Below, one piece after another: positions 41,304-49,361 of a stretch of DNA of 53,667 nucleotides. Below the pieces are notes generated by a model, which saw nothing but the letters and a program-made list of their open reading frames with translations, did no database searches and was not told the DNA's origin. Source of the DNA: Anaerolineae bacterium (GTDB lineage Bacteria; Chloroflexota; Anaerolineae; JAFGEY01); assembly GCA_016783145.1 (NCBI GenBank), contig JADHXD010000010.1, positions 1 through 53,667 of the forward strand. The letters are read 5' to 3'. Each line of letters opens with the position of its first letter. Position 1 is the stretch's first letter. Both the position numbers and the translations under genes were made by a program.

Positions 41304-41999
41304 TCAGGCCGGGTCGAACATCGGAAAGAAGCGGTGGATGATCAGGAGTGGAGAGCCGATGGCCTGGTCACCCGCCCATCTGGAGAGAGAGTCGCTGACC
41401 ACCGCAAACGCGATATCGAGCCCCATGGCCAGGCTGGCCTGCTGGACCAGGCGGTGGCCCCTGAGGAACAACTCGGGCGAGCTTTCAGACATCAGATTGG
41501 GATTGCTCACCAGGGCGGAAACATTGAGCCGGGAACTGCCTGCGATCTCCCGAACGGCGGCTTGTATGCCCTCGACAGTGTCCATAAACGGTCTGAAGGG
41601 ATTGACGACCAGGTGCATCACGTGCTCTAGATCGTTGACGGTAGAGGCGTACTGTGCCAGGGCGCGCGCGCCCTGCTCGTCACCACCCAAGTCTACGACC
41701 ACGGGCCGGGCGGCTTGCTCGATGGCACCCAAGATACGGGGACTGATCGCCGGGACATCGATGTGCTGGCCGACAGCAAAGGGGGACACGACCTCCACGC
41801 CGCGCTGTCTCATCTCCTCGGCCTTGTCCCTCGTGCGAAAGTAAGGGGTCACGATGTCAAGGTCAACGAGGTAAGGAGAGATGCCGTGGTCGACCAAGTG
41901 CAGGGCGTAATTCAGTGCGATCTCTGTTTTTCCGCTGCCAAACCGTCCGGTAAAGACCGTGATCTGCGATGGGGCCGGTAGGGGGACAAGCGGGGGCAT
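41304..41999 (-). CDS. P-loop ATP-binding protein (MinD/CobQ-like)
   Basis: This 231-residue protein has the P-loop TVFTGRFGSGKTEIALNYAL, the switch-like LVDLDIVTPYFRTRDKAEEM and a Walker B-like VVDLGGDEQGARAL, as in MinD/ParA/CobQ nucleotide-binding proteins. The chosen start, ATG 41999, has GAGG just upstream; a longer form from 42050 is possible. Its place beside VorD/VorB suggests a maturation or regulatory role for that enzyme, but that is inferred from position only. Confidence 0.7.
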   Translation of the reverse strand: MPPLVPLPAPSQITVFTGRFGSGKTEIALNYALHLVDHGISPYLVDLDIVTPYFRTRDKAEEMRQRGVEVVSPFAVGQHIDVPAISPRILGAIEQAARPVVVDLGGDEQGARALAQYASTVNDLEHVMHLVVNPFRPFMDTVEGIQAAVREIAGSSRLNVSALVSNPNLMSESSPELFLRGHRLVQQASLAMGLDIAFAVVSDSLSRWAGDQAIGSPLLIIHRFFPMFDPA

Positions 42000-42140
42000 C
42001 ACATCCTCAATTCGCCGGTCGGCGCGCGTCGCGCCAGGATGGTTTCGCATAGGCTGACCAGGCTATAGGATAGCGGCATCGTGCCCTTCTGCCGGCACAC
42101 CGCGCGGGGGATCCAGGGGCCGTCGTCCATAGTGGGAGAA

Positions 42141-43412
42141 TCACGCGCGGCCTGTTTCCTGTTCAGGCCTGGTGCAAGGCAGGAAGGGGAATTGGATCGG
42201 AAAGCCCGTGGCAAGGGACATGCGGTCCAGGAGGGCCAGGAGGTCGCCCGCCATCAGCTTTTCCGCGCGGGGCCGTCCTACCTGCATGCCCGACACGAGA
42301 ACGGACGTAAAGCTCGGGGAATACCGCTCGAACAGAGACCGGTATTCCGGGTCGCCGTACACCGGCACGCCGGCACAGATCAAGAGCGCAATGTCGGTGG
42401 GATCGGCCTCGACGAGTGCGGTGTATGGGTCTGACTGGCTATCGGGTATCACGAGCAGGTCGGCCTGGTATCCTGGGGCGATGCGCCCTCTCTCCGTCTC
42501 CAGCATCAGCGCGTATGCTGCACGTGTAGTGATCAGCTCGACGAGCCAGCGAGATGGGGGGTCCCTGTCCATCTCGTTGCGGAAGACGCGCCGGGCCGTT
42601 CTTACCTCGTCGAGCAAGTTCAGCCCACCTGTCAGTGAGCTGTCTGTTCCCAATGTGAGATTGACCCCTGCCTCCTGCAAGGCCGGGATATTGGCTGTCT
42701 GCCCGTAGAGGTAAGAGTTGGAGGCTGGGCACCAGCAGAGACTGGCCCCTACATCGGCCATCGACTGCATGTCACGACGCCGGAGCGACACGCCGTGAAC
42801 GATCATCGTATTCCTTCCCAAGGCCTTGGCCTCGGTCAAGACATCCATCTCGCCGGCTGTCTCCTCGTCCACACCCTCTGCCAGGTGGGTGATGTAAGGC
42901 TGACCAGTGCGCACTGCCCGGCGATACTCGATGGGAATGTCATCTCCCCACGATGTGCGCTCTCGAACCGTCCACGTACGTCCATACTCGTACAGGACGT
43001 GAATGGGATGTCGCGTATAAAACTCGGGACCATCGATCCGCTTGTAGGAGTCGGCCACTGTGGTCACCCCGGAGATCAGGTTCCGGTACATGCCGAATTC
43101 ATACAGATCCTGCACCGAGTTCCGCCCTCGTTCGCGCAGGATAGAGCTTTGGTCGTACTCTGCGAGCCACTGGTACACGTTCGTGTACGGACGTGTGGGA
43201 GCGATGCGCGGCCACCACGTGCCATAGAGGTGATCGTGGGCATTGATCAGCCCTGGAAAGACCAGGTGATCCCGTAGATCGAGGACAGGACCAGATCCTG
43301 GATGCTCCAGGCGGGCGATGCGACCCTCCGACACGGCAAGTGAGGTGTCGGGCCGGATCTCATCTGGGGTCACCAGGGTCACCCCGCTGAGGCCGTATTG
43401 TGTGTCTCGCAT
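42141..43412 (-). CDS. Amidohydrolase (ATZ/TRZ, SAH-deaminase-like)
   Basis: This 423-residue metal-dependent hydrolase has FPGLINAHDHLYGTWWP for the first His pair, YITHLAEGVDEE and MIVHGVSL for later His ligands, and LTLGTDSSLTGGLNLLDEVR for the Asp. A C-terminal composite beta domain begins APGYQADLLVI. The motif set places it with cytosine/SAH/chlorohydrolase enzymes that deaminate or dechlorinate ring amines. The substrate is not defined. It is in the same direction as the Vor and Ptb genes around it. Confidence 0.85.
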   Translation of the reverse strand: MRDTQYGLSGVTLVTPDEIRPDTSLAVSEGRIARLEHPGSGPVLDLRDHLVFPGLINAHDHLYGTWWPRIAPTRPYTNVYQWLAEYDQSSILRERGRNSVQDLYEFGMYRNLISGVTTVADSYKRIDGPEFYTRHPIHVLYEYGRTWTVRERTSWGDDIPIEYRRAVRTGQPYITHLAEGVDEETAGEMDVLTEAKALGRNTMIVHGVSLRRRDMQSMADVGASLCWCPASNSYLYGQTANIPALQEAGVNLTLGTDSSLTGGLNLLDEVRTARRVFRNEMDRDPPSRWLVELITTRAAYALMLETERGRIAPGYQADLLVIPDSQSDPYTALVEADPTDIALLICAGVPVYGDPEYRSLFERYSPSFTSVLVSGMQVGRPRAEKLMAGDLLALLDRMSLATGFPIQFPFLPCTRPEQETGRA

Positions 43413-43447
43413 ATCTCATCCTTGTGGGTGCGTCTCACGGTGTCGTG

Positions 43448-44386
43448 CTAGGACGCCATAACCACGCCTAGCGCCAGTGAGTCCAACTTGGACTCGTACG
43501 TGTCGGACCGTGAGGGCAGGATCAGCGGTACCTTGGCACCGACGACGACCCCGGCCATAGGTCGCTGTACAAAGTACACGATCGCTTTGACCAGCACGTT
43601 CCCAGCTTCGATGTCGGGCAAGATCAGGACGTCGGCGCGTCCTGCTACCGGGCTGTCAATCCCTTTGTCGCCAGCCGCTTCGGGCGAGATGGCATTGTCC
43701 AGCGCCAGTGGGCCATCTACCAGCGCCCCTGTGATCTGCTTGCGATCGGCCATTTTGGCCAGCGCAGCGGCCTCGACGTTCGCCGGGATCCTGGGGTTGA
43801 CCGTCTCTGTAGAGGCCAGCACGGCGACCCGAGGCGTGTTGATTCCCAGTCTGTGGGCAACATAGATGGCGTTGCGTACAATGTCCGCCTTCTCAGCCAA
43901 CGTGGGGGCGATGTTTACTCCCGCGTCACTGATGAGCAGTAGCCGCCCAAGTGAGGTCATGTCAAAGACGGCCACGTGGCTGAGCAGCTTGCCGGTGCGC
44001 AGTCCCAGCTCGCGGTCTAGGGCGGCCCGCAAGAACGTCGCCGTGTCCACGTTGCCTTTCATGGCCACGTGGGCTTCCCCCTCCGCTACGAGCATCATCG
44101 CTTTCCGGGCTGCAAGCTCGGTGTCTGGCTCGTGGATGACTCGCATGCTCGCGATATCCACGTCACACCTGGCGGCGACACTTCGGATCTCGGACCGGTC
44201 GCCCACGAGGATGGCGTTCGCGATCCCCGTGGCTTGAGCCAGGGCCACCGCTCTCAGCACGCTGTCCTGCTGCGCGCAGACGGCTACAACGGTCTTGGAG
44301 CCATCGGCCCGAGCAGCGGTCAGGAGCTCATGGAAGTTTCTGATCACTCGCGGGCTCTTTTCTGCGTGCGGGTCAAGGGATGTCAT
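43448..44386 (-). CDS. ptb: Phosphate butyryltransferase (phosphate acyltransferase family)
   Basis: This 312-residue PTA/PTB-family enzyme swaps CoA and phosphate on short acyl groups. Motifs include EGEAHVAMKGNVDTATFLRA, LLLISDAGVNIAPTLAEKAD and ALVDGPLALDNAISPEAAGD, then ADVLILPDIEAGNVLVKAIV. The lengths and motifs fit Ptb better than Pta. With a 2-oxoacid ferredoxin oxidoreductase downstream it could turn acyl-CoA into acyl-phosphate for ATP formation, but no butyrate kinase gene is present in the window. Its start overlaps the histidine kinase stop by four bases. Confidence 0.88.
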   Translation of the reverse strand: MTSLDPHAEKSPRVIRNFHELLTAARADGSKTVVAVCAQQDSVLRAVALAQATGIANAILVGDRSEIRSVAARCDVDIASMRVIHEPDTELAARKAMMLVAEGEAHVAMKGNVDTATFLRAALDRELGLRTGKLLSHVAVFDMTSLGRLLLISDAGVNIAPTLAEKADIVRNAIYVAHRLGINTPRVAVLASTETVNPRIPANVEAAALAKMADRKQITGALVDGPLALDNAISPEAAGDKGIDSPVAGRADVLILPDIEAGNVLVKAIVYFVQRPMAGVVVGAKVPLILPSRSDTYESKLDSLALGVVMAS

Positions 44387-47181
44387 GTTGGCTCTTCCCG
44401 GGCGACAGGTATGGCAAAGCTGAACTTGCTGCCCACTCCCAACTGGCTGGTCACATGGAGCGTCCCGCGATGGGCCTCGACGATCTCTTTGACGATGGCT
44501 AGGCCCAGCCCAGCCCCACTGAAACGACGCTTGCTGGAGCCGTCGACCTGGTAGAATCGATCAAAGATCTTGGTCTGTTCCTCTTGAGCGATGCCGATGC
44601 CCTCGTCGAGGACCTCTACACGAATCATCGCTCCTTCGTTTGAGAGGTGCACGGTAATGGTGCCCCCGTCCGGGCTAAATTTGACCGCGTTGCCGATCAG
44701 ATTGTCAAAGACCCGCTCCAGCCGGGCACGATCACCCCACACGAGCCGCAAGTCAGGATCGCACTCTCTTACCAGGGAGAGGCCTGCCTGTCGGGCCTTG
44801 GCTTGCGCCCCTCGGATGGACGCACAAGCGATCTCGTCTATGGATAGGGCGGAAAACTGCAGCTCTCCCCTTTCGATCTGCTGCAGGGAGAGGATGTCAC
44901 TGACCAGATCGGTGACCTGGTCCGTCCGGTCAGAGACAACCTGCAGGCTTTCCCGCTGCTGATCGGGCAACGGTCCCAATGTCTCGTCAAGCAGCAGTTC
45001 GACGTAGGCTTTGACGAACGTGAGCGGGGTCCGTAGTTCGTGTGAGACGTTCTGTACGAACTCGGACTGGAGACGGTCGCTTTCCTGTAGTTCTTTATGA
45101 GCCTGTGCCAGCCCTTCTGCCCGCTCCTTGAGTCCCGCGTAGAGCTTGGCATTCTGGATGGCCGCTGAGGCCTGAGAGCCGGCGATCGTGAGCATCCGAG
45201 CCATATCGTGAGTGAACGCATCTGGGCGGTGATCGTCCACGTTCAGCGTGCCGATGACCTCGCCTTTGTAGATCAACGGGACGACCATCAAGGAACGCAC
45301 GGCGGGGTCAAAGACGATGAAGCGTGGCTCCTGGCGGGTATCCCGAATGTAGATCGTCCGCACCTCTAGAGCGGCTTGCCCGCTGATGCCCTCTCCCATG
45401 CGCAGCCGAGCCTCGCGCTGCCAGTGCGGGCTGATGCCGCTGGCGGCGCGGATCTCGAGCCATTCCCTGTCTTCATCGAGGAGGAAAATGCAGCATCCGC
45501 GGCAGTTCAGTACCCGCCTGAGGATGTCGGTGAGCAAGTCGAGCACCACGTCTACGTCGAGGCTAGAGGAGACCTGGTTGGCCAGCATGTAGAGCGTGGA
45601 GACCTCGTCCAACTGCTGGTTCACGGTCTGGTACAACCGCACATTCTCGACAGCGATCTTGCGCTGGGCCTCGTAGAGCTGGGCGTTCTCAATGGCGATG
45701 GCGGACTGGTTGGCAAACGCACTCAACAAGGCAACTTCGCGTTCGGAAACCGCTGGGCGTCCAGTTCCTGCGATCAGACTCCCCACCAGCCGCCCTCGGG
45801 TGAACAGCGGGAGGGTGATCAGGCTACGGATGTCAAGTGCCTGCTGAATGCGGTGAGCCGTCTCCAGATCGATCTCGGGGCGAAAGAGGTCATAGAGAGC
45901 ATCGGTTGTGGCTAGCTTTTCTTCCTGGGCCGCGCGGACGATGAGGCTGTCTGTCTGGTCCTGTGGGATCGTAATGTCTTGCCAGCGGATCTGGACAGCG
46001 GGTTCATCGGAGGAAGTGAGATCCGGGCCGGTGGCAGCCGCTCTCACGACCAGTGCAGCATTCTCTGCGTCGGCCACTGCGAGAGCGGCATAGCGATAGT
46101 CCAGCCAGGTCACAACCCCGTGGACGATCAGGCTGAATACGTTGCGCGAGTCCAGGCTGGATTGCAGCACGCTGCTCATATCCTGCAGGGCCTGCAGCTC
46201 GCGGTTCGCTGTCTGCAGCTCTTCTAGCTGCTGCTCTGTCTGCTGGTGAAGCTGGGTGTTCTCGATGACCATGGTGACCTGGTCGGCGATGCTCCACAGG
46301 CCACGCCGGTCGGCCTCAGAGAAGGCACCCACCTCTCTGCTTTGGAGGCATATCACGCCGAGCACATGGTCCTTTCCCACCAACGGCACGCTCATCCAGG
46401 AGCGCGTAGCTGGATCGATGAACCGATCCTGTCCAATCGGCAGGTTCTGGCGCTCTTGAGGCCAGTCGTGGATCAGCAGGGGGCGCGCATTGCGTATCAC
46501 ATAGCCGAGCAAGCCCTGATCCTTGTCCAAGGGCCAACGGTCCCTGGGTAGGGGACGGCCTTCGCGGACCACCAACTCTGTCGATATGTCGGAACTCTGA
46601 TGATCGTAGAGGATGATCCCAAAGGTGGTAAAGGTGAACAACCGGTCCACCTGGGCGTAAACTAGGCGGAAAACCTCATCGAGGTCCAGAGACAGCGTGC
46701 AGCTCACCCCAATGCTGTACAACGCTGCCGCTTCCTGTCGTTGTCGCTGCAGGTCCTGGCGAGACTGCTCAGCCTCTGCCAGGGCGCGGCGGTGCTCCGT
46801 CATATCCAGGCAACTGACCTGTGCGGCGACCACGGCTTCGTCCCGGTGCAGCGGCTGGGCGATGAACTGGACCCACGTGCGCTCTTTATCACCTGCCGGG
46901 AGGCTCGTCTCCCACTGCACAGCCCGACCGGTCTCGAAAAGTGTGTCGAGCGCCTGGCGTGTCCTGCCCTGCCCTGCCTTTGTCAGCGCGCGACTGAGCG
47001 GTGTGCCACAGAGATGAGAGGCTGGCTGGCCGAGTCTGTCAGCCAGCCAGCGGTTGGCGAACAATATGTGTCCACCTCTGTCCAAGATCAGGACGCCTGC
47101 CTGGACACCGTGCAGCAGATCGAACGGGGAGATAGAGATCGACGGGGCTATGTTGACCGTCGTGTTTGTGCCATCGACCAT
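44383..47181 (-). CDS. Multi-GAF sensor histidine kinase
   Basis: This is a 932-residue cytoplasmic kinase. An N-terminal PAS-like domain (about 15-135) is followed by three GAF domains (about 150-310, 340-500 and 530-685), each with LRS/SLITLPL or RSLMVVPLIYKGEVIGTLNV-type segments. A HisKA domain has its phospho-His near residue 715 (NVSHELRTPLTF). A HATPase domain has NLIGNAVKFSPDGG, DEGIGIA and GAGLGLAIVKEI. No membrane helix or partner response regulator is seen nearby. The ATG follows AGGAGAG. Overlap with ptb suggests it heads the minus-strand transcript down to vorB, so it may be metabolically linked. Confidence 0.92.
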   Translation of the reverse strand: MVDGTNTTVNIAPSISISPFDLLHGVQAGVLILDRGGHILFANRWLADRLGQPASHLCGTPLSRALTKAGQGRTRQALDTLFETGRAVQWETSLPAGDKERTWVQFIAQPLHRDEAVVAAQVSCLDMTEHRRALAEAEQSRQDLQRQRQEAAALYSIGVSCTLSLDLDEVFRLVYAQVDRLFTFTTFGIILYDHQSSDISTELVVREGRPLPRDRWPLDKDQGLLGYVIRNARPLLIHDWPQERQNLPIGQDRFIDPATRSWMSVPLVGKDHVLGVICLQSREVGAFSEADRRGLWSIADQVTMVIENTQLHQQTEQQLEELQTANRELQALQDMSSVLQSSLDSRNVFSLIVHGVVTWLDYRYAALAVADAENAALVVRAAATGPDLTSSDEPAVQIRWQDITIPQDQTDSLIVRAAQEEKLATTDALYDLFRPEIDLETAHRIQQALDIRSLITLPLFTRGRLVGSLIAGTGRPAVSEREVALLSAFANQSAIAIENAQLYEAQRKIAVENVRLYQTVNQQLDEVSTLYMLANQVSSSLDVDVVLDLLTDILRRVLNCRGCCIFLLDEDREWLEIRAASGISPHWQREARLRMGEGISGQAALEVRTIYIRDTRQEPRFIVFDPAVRSLMVVPLIYKGEVIGTLNVDDHRPDAFTHDMARMLTIAGSQASAAIQNAKLYAGLKERAEGLAQAHKELQESDRLQSEFVQNVSHELRTPLTFVKAYVELLLDETLGPLPDQQRESLQVVSDRTDQVTDLVSDILSLQQIERGELQFSALSIDEIACASIRGAQAKARQAGLSLVRECDPDLRLVWGDRARLERVFDNLIGNAVKFSPDGGTITVHLSNEGAMIRVEVLDEGIGIAQEEQTKIFDRFYQVDGSSKRRFSGAGLGLAIVKEIVEAHRGTLHVTSQLGVGSKFSFAIPVAREEPT

Positions 47182-47242
47182 TAGCTGGCGCTCTCCTTGA
47201 TTCTCTCACAGAGCACAGGTCCACTCACTACGGGCAGGTCGC

Positions 47243-47584
47243 TCAATCCGCGTCCTCGCTCAGGAGCCATCCCCAGTTCCGCCAGGTCACGACCAGGCTT
47301 GTGCCCGCTCCGACGATCAGGGGTATGTAGTAGAAGCAAAGATAGAACCAGGACTCAGGCTCACGGAATGCCGCTGATCCCGCGCTCGAGTACAGATACC
47401 CAATGCGGACCAGGCGGGTGAGCGATGCCAGGGCGATCAAGGCGGCACCGACGTTAAGCAGGCGATAGAGCGACCTGGACTTGGTCACGACCTCCCACTT
47501 TTTTGTCAGGCGTGCCAGGATGAGGAACAGCCAGATGACCGATCCCAGTCCTGCCGTTCCGATCACCGCTATCAGCAGCTTCAT
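47243..47584 (-). CDS. Small membrane protein, three helices
   Basis: This is a 113-residue protein with hydrophobic segments at about 4-25, 45-62 and 78-97 and a charged C-terminus (LLSEDAD). It is coupled to the upstream gene by an ATGA overlap. No recognised family. The pair lies between a KaiC-like ATPase and the histidine kinase, all on the same strand, so it might belong to one signalling unit. Confidence 0.6.
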   Translation of the reverse strand: MKLLIAVIGTAGLGSVIWLFLILARLTKKWEVVTKSRSLYRLLNVGAALIALASLTRLVRIGYLYSSAGSAAFREPESWFYLCFYYIPLIVGAGTSLVVTWRNWGWLLSEDAD

Positions 47585-47895
47585 TGTCGCCCTCCGGTCA
47601 TCAGTTGCACAAGGCGATAGCCGAGCGCGGTGAGCAAAACGCCCCCCACGAGAAACGCCAGGTCCCCTGCCAGGTCCCCGACCAGGTCGTCATACAGCGC
47701 GTAGCGGGCACCAGCCGCCAGAAAGAGAAACAGTGGAATCCAAAAGAACTGGTGATGGGTATACTGACCAGGCGAATCGTGGTACAGCTCTCTGTGTTTC
47801 TTGTGGTAAAAGTGGGCAATCCGGATCAAGAAGTAGATCAGACCTGCGATCAGCACCCACGAGCCCAGTGTGAGGATGCTGAGAAGGATGTGCAT
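47581..47895 (-). CDS. Small membrane protein, three helices
   Basis: This is a 104-residue protein with hydrophobic segments near 4-25, 48-62 and 72-95 separated by a His-rich loop (HFYHKKHRELYHDSPGQYTH). The ATG follows GAGGAG. It overlaps the next gene by four bases. No family recognised; a membrane sensor or partner of the next protein is possible but unproven. Confidence 0.6.
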   Translation of the reverse strand: MHILLSILTLGSWVLIAGLIYFLIRIAHFYHKKHRELYHDSPGQYTHHQFFWIPLFLFLAAGARYALYDDLVGDLAGDLAFLVGGVLLTALGYRLVQLMTGGRQ

Positions 47896-47952
47896 CGCTT
47901 TCTCCTCTTGTCCTGAAATCCGTCGTTGGCGATGGAGATCCTAGGCCCGGGG

Positions 47953-48714
47953 TCACTTGCGTACGAATGCTTCCACAAAGGACTCAGCCATTGTCCGATG
48001 TGGACTGCCGCTCATGATGCCCTCTTGCCCCTCAAATCGGGCCTGCACTTCGATGCCATGGGGACCGACCTGAAATTGACGGATGTCCTTGGCGTGGTCG
48101 CTTCCTCTTAGCTTGAGCACCAGCAGGGCCTTGTGAATCGCGCTTTCGATCTCTACGTACCGCAACATGGTAAACGAATCGGCGATGAAGGCTGCGTCCT
48201 CCTCGCTGGTCATCTCTCCCAAGATCACATCACTCTCTTTGGTCAGGATAGAGGTGAGGCCTACGCGCTTGAGCGCGTTGATAAAACTGTACTGCAGGGA
48301 GCGAAGTTCGATGGGGTCTCTGGAGATCCTCTGAAAATGGGAAAGGCTGTCCACAAGGATCCGGCGCGAACCGATCTGTTGAGCGGTGGTCTCGATCAAG
48401 CCGCCCACATCCTCAAAGTCCAGCTTGCTGATCTCCGGGCTGGTCATGATGATCTTGAGCTTGCCTTCTCGTTCGAGGCTCCGAAAGTCCCATCCGAAAC
48501 TACCAGCGTCTCGATAGTATTGCTGAGGAAATTCTTCAAAGGTTAGAATCAGACCAGGCTCGTCGTACTTTGTGATGCCGTTGTAAATGAACTGCATGCC
48601 CAACGTGGTTTTGCCTGTGCCCGGAGCCCCCTCGACCAGATTGGCCGTTTGCGGGAGAAACCCTCCGTGGAGCATCTCATCCAGTCCTACAATGCCGGTC
48701 TTGACTCTCTGCAT
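47953..48714 (-). CDS. KaiC/RAD55-like ATPase
   Basis: This 253-residue single-domain ATPase has Walker A GAPGTGKTT (residues 29-37), the paired Glu in LTFEEFP and Walker B RRILVDSLSHF. It starts with the family phrase VKTGIVGLDEMLHGGFLPQT. Single-domain KaiC homologues act in signalling and are found with winged-helix proteins and histidine kinases. The winged-helix gene 41 bp upstream and the GAF kinase downstream fit that pattern. The ATG follows AGGAGG. No circadian partner genes are present. Confidence 0.88.
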   Translation of the reverse strand: MQRVKTGIVGLDEMLHGGFLPQTANLVEGAPGTGKTTLGMQFIYNGITKYDEPGLILTFEEFPQQYYRDAGSFGWDFRSLEREGKLKIIMTSPEISKLDFEDVGGLIETTAQQIGSRRILVDSLSHFQRISRDPIELRSLQYSFINALKRVGLTSILTKESDVILGEMTSEEDAAFIADSFTMLRYVEIESAIHKALLVLKLRGSDHAKDIRQFQVGPHGIEVQARFEGQEGIMSGSPHRTMAESFVEAFVRK

Positions 48715-48755
48715 CTGAATCCTCCTGTGGCTGTCATGCCAGCCAAGAGCGTACT

Positions 48756-49130
48756 CTATCGCATGCTCTTGATGATGTGGTAGACTGCCCTGACACGGAA
48801 GTGACGATCCTCGCAGGCCACGATGAACTCTTCGATCGATGCCCGCATCTCATCGTCCGTCACCAGGGAATAAATCCGGGTTTGGCCGATCTCGCGTCTA
48901 TTCATCACCCCGCTCTCGACGAGGTCATCCAGCTCGGGTCTCACCGTGTCCGGGTGACGCCCTGTGTACCGGGCGATGTTATCTGCGGTATCCACAGTGT
49001 GTGGATTCTCGTGAAAGAAGCGGATCAGATCCCACTTGACAAAAGAGTTCACTTTGGACTTGACAAAGTCAAGCAGCGCTGGATCCATATCGTTCATCAG
49101 CCTGGTCGTAAAGTCCTCGCCGGTCGCCAA
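48756..49130 (-). CDS. Winged-helix regulator upstream of the KaiC-like ATPase
   Basis: This protein of about 124 residues has a winged-helix centre (SKVNSFVKWDLIRFFHENPH, then DNIARYTGRHPDTVRPELDD) and a C-terminal helix. The start is uncertain: TTG 49130 is eight bases after AGGAGG, whereas the GTG at 49139 overlaps that ribosome site. A similar small winged-helix protein is often found beside single-domain KaiC genes. It may bind DNA or act as an adaptor of the ATPase. Confidence 0.72.
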   Translation of the reverse strand: MATGEDFTTRLMNDMDPALLDFVKSKVNSFVKWDLIRFFHENPHTVDTADNIARYTGRHPDTVRPELDDLVESGVMNRREIGQTRIYSLVTDDEMRASIEEFIVACEDRHFRVRAVYHIIKSMR

Positions 49131-49223
49131 CCCGTTCACCTCCTTTCCCGTTCATTGGCTGTCTCTACCATCCGGTGGTTCCGCTGGGCATGTATCCATC
49201 CAGCGGCTTCTATACCTAGAAAC

Positions 49224-49252
49224 ATTGTACCATATCCGGTCGGACCGTGCAA
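49224..49252 (-). promoter_or_regulatory. Promoter of the winged-helix / KaiC-like pair
   Basis: On the minus strand TTGCAC (49252-49247) and TACAAT (49229-49224) have a 17-bp spacer. The leader to the start codon is about 85 nt. Confidence 0.75.
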
Positions 49253-49361
49253 GTGGTTTCGCAGGGCCGTTCAGCCAGCGCGCAAGAGCCGCACCTACCA
49301 AAGCGCGCTGGCGTTCTCCTGAGGAGGTCGGTGCCAAGGCGCCCGCCGTGAGCACTGGGGG

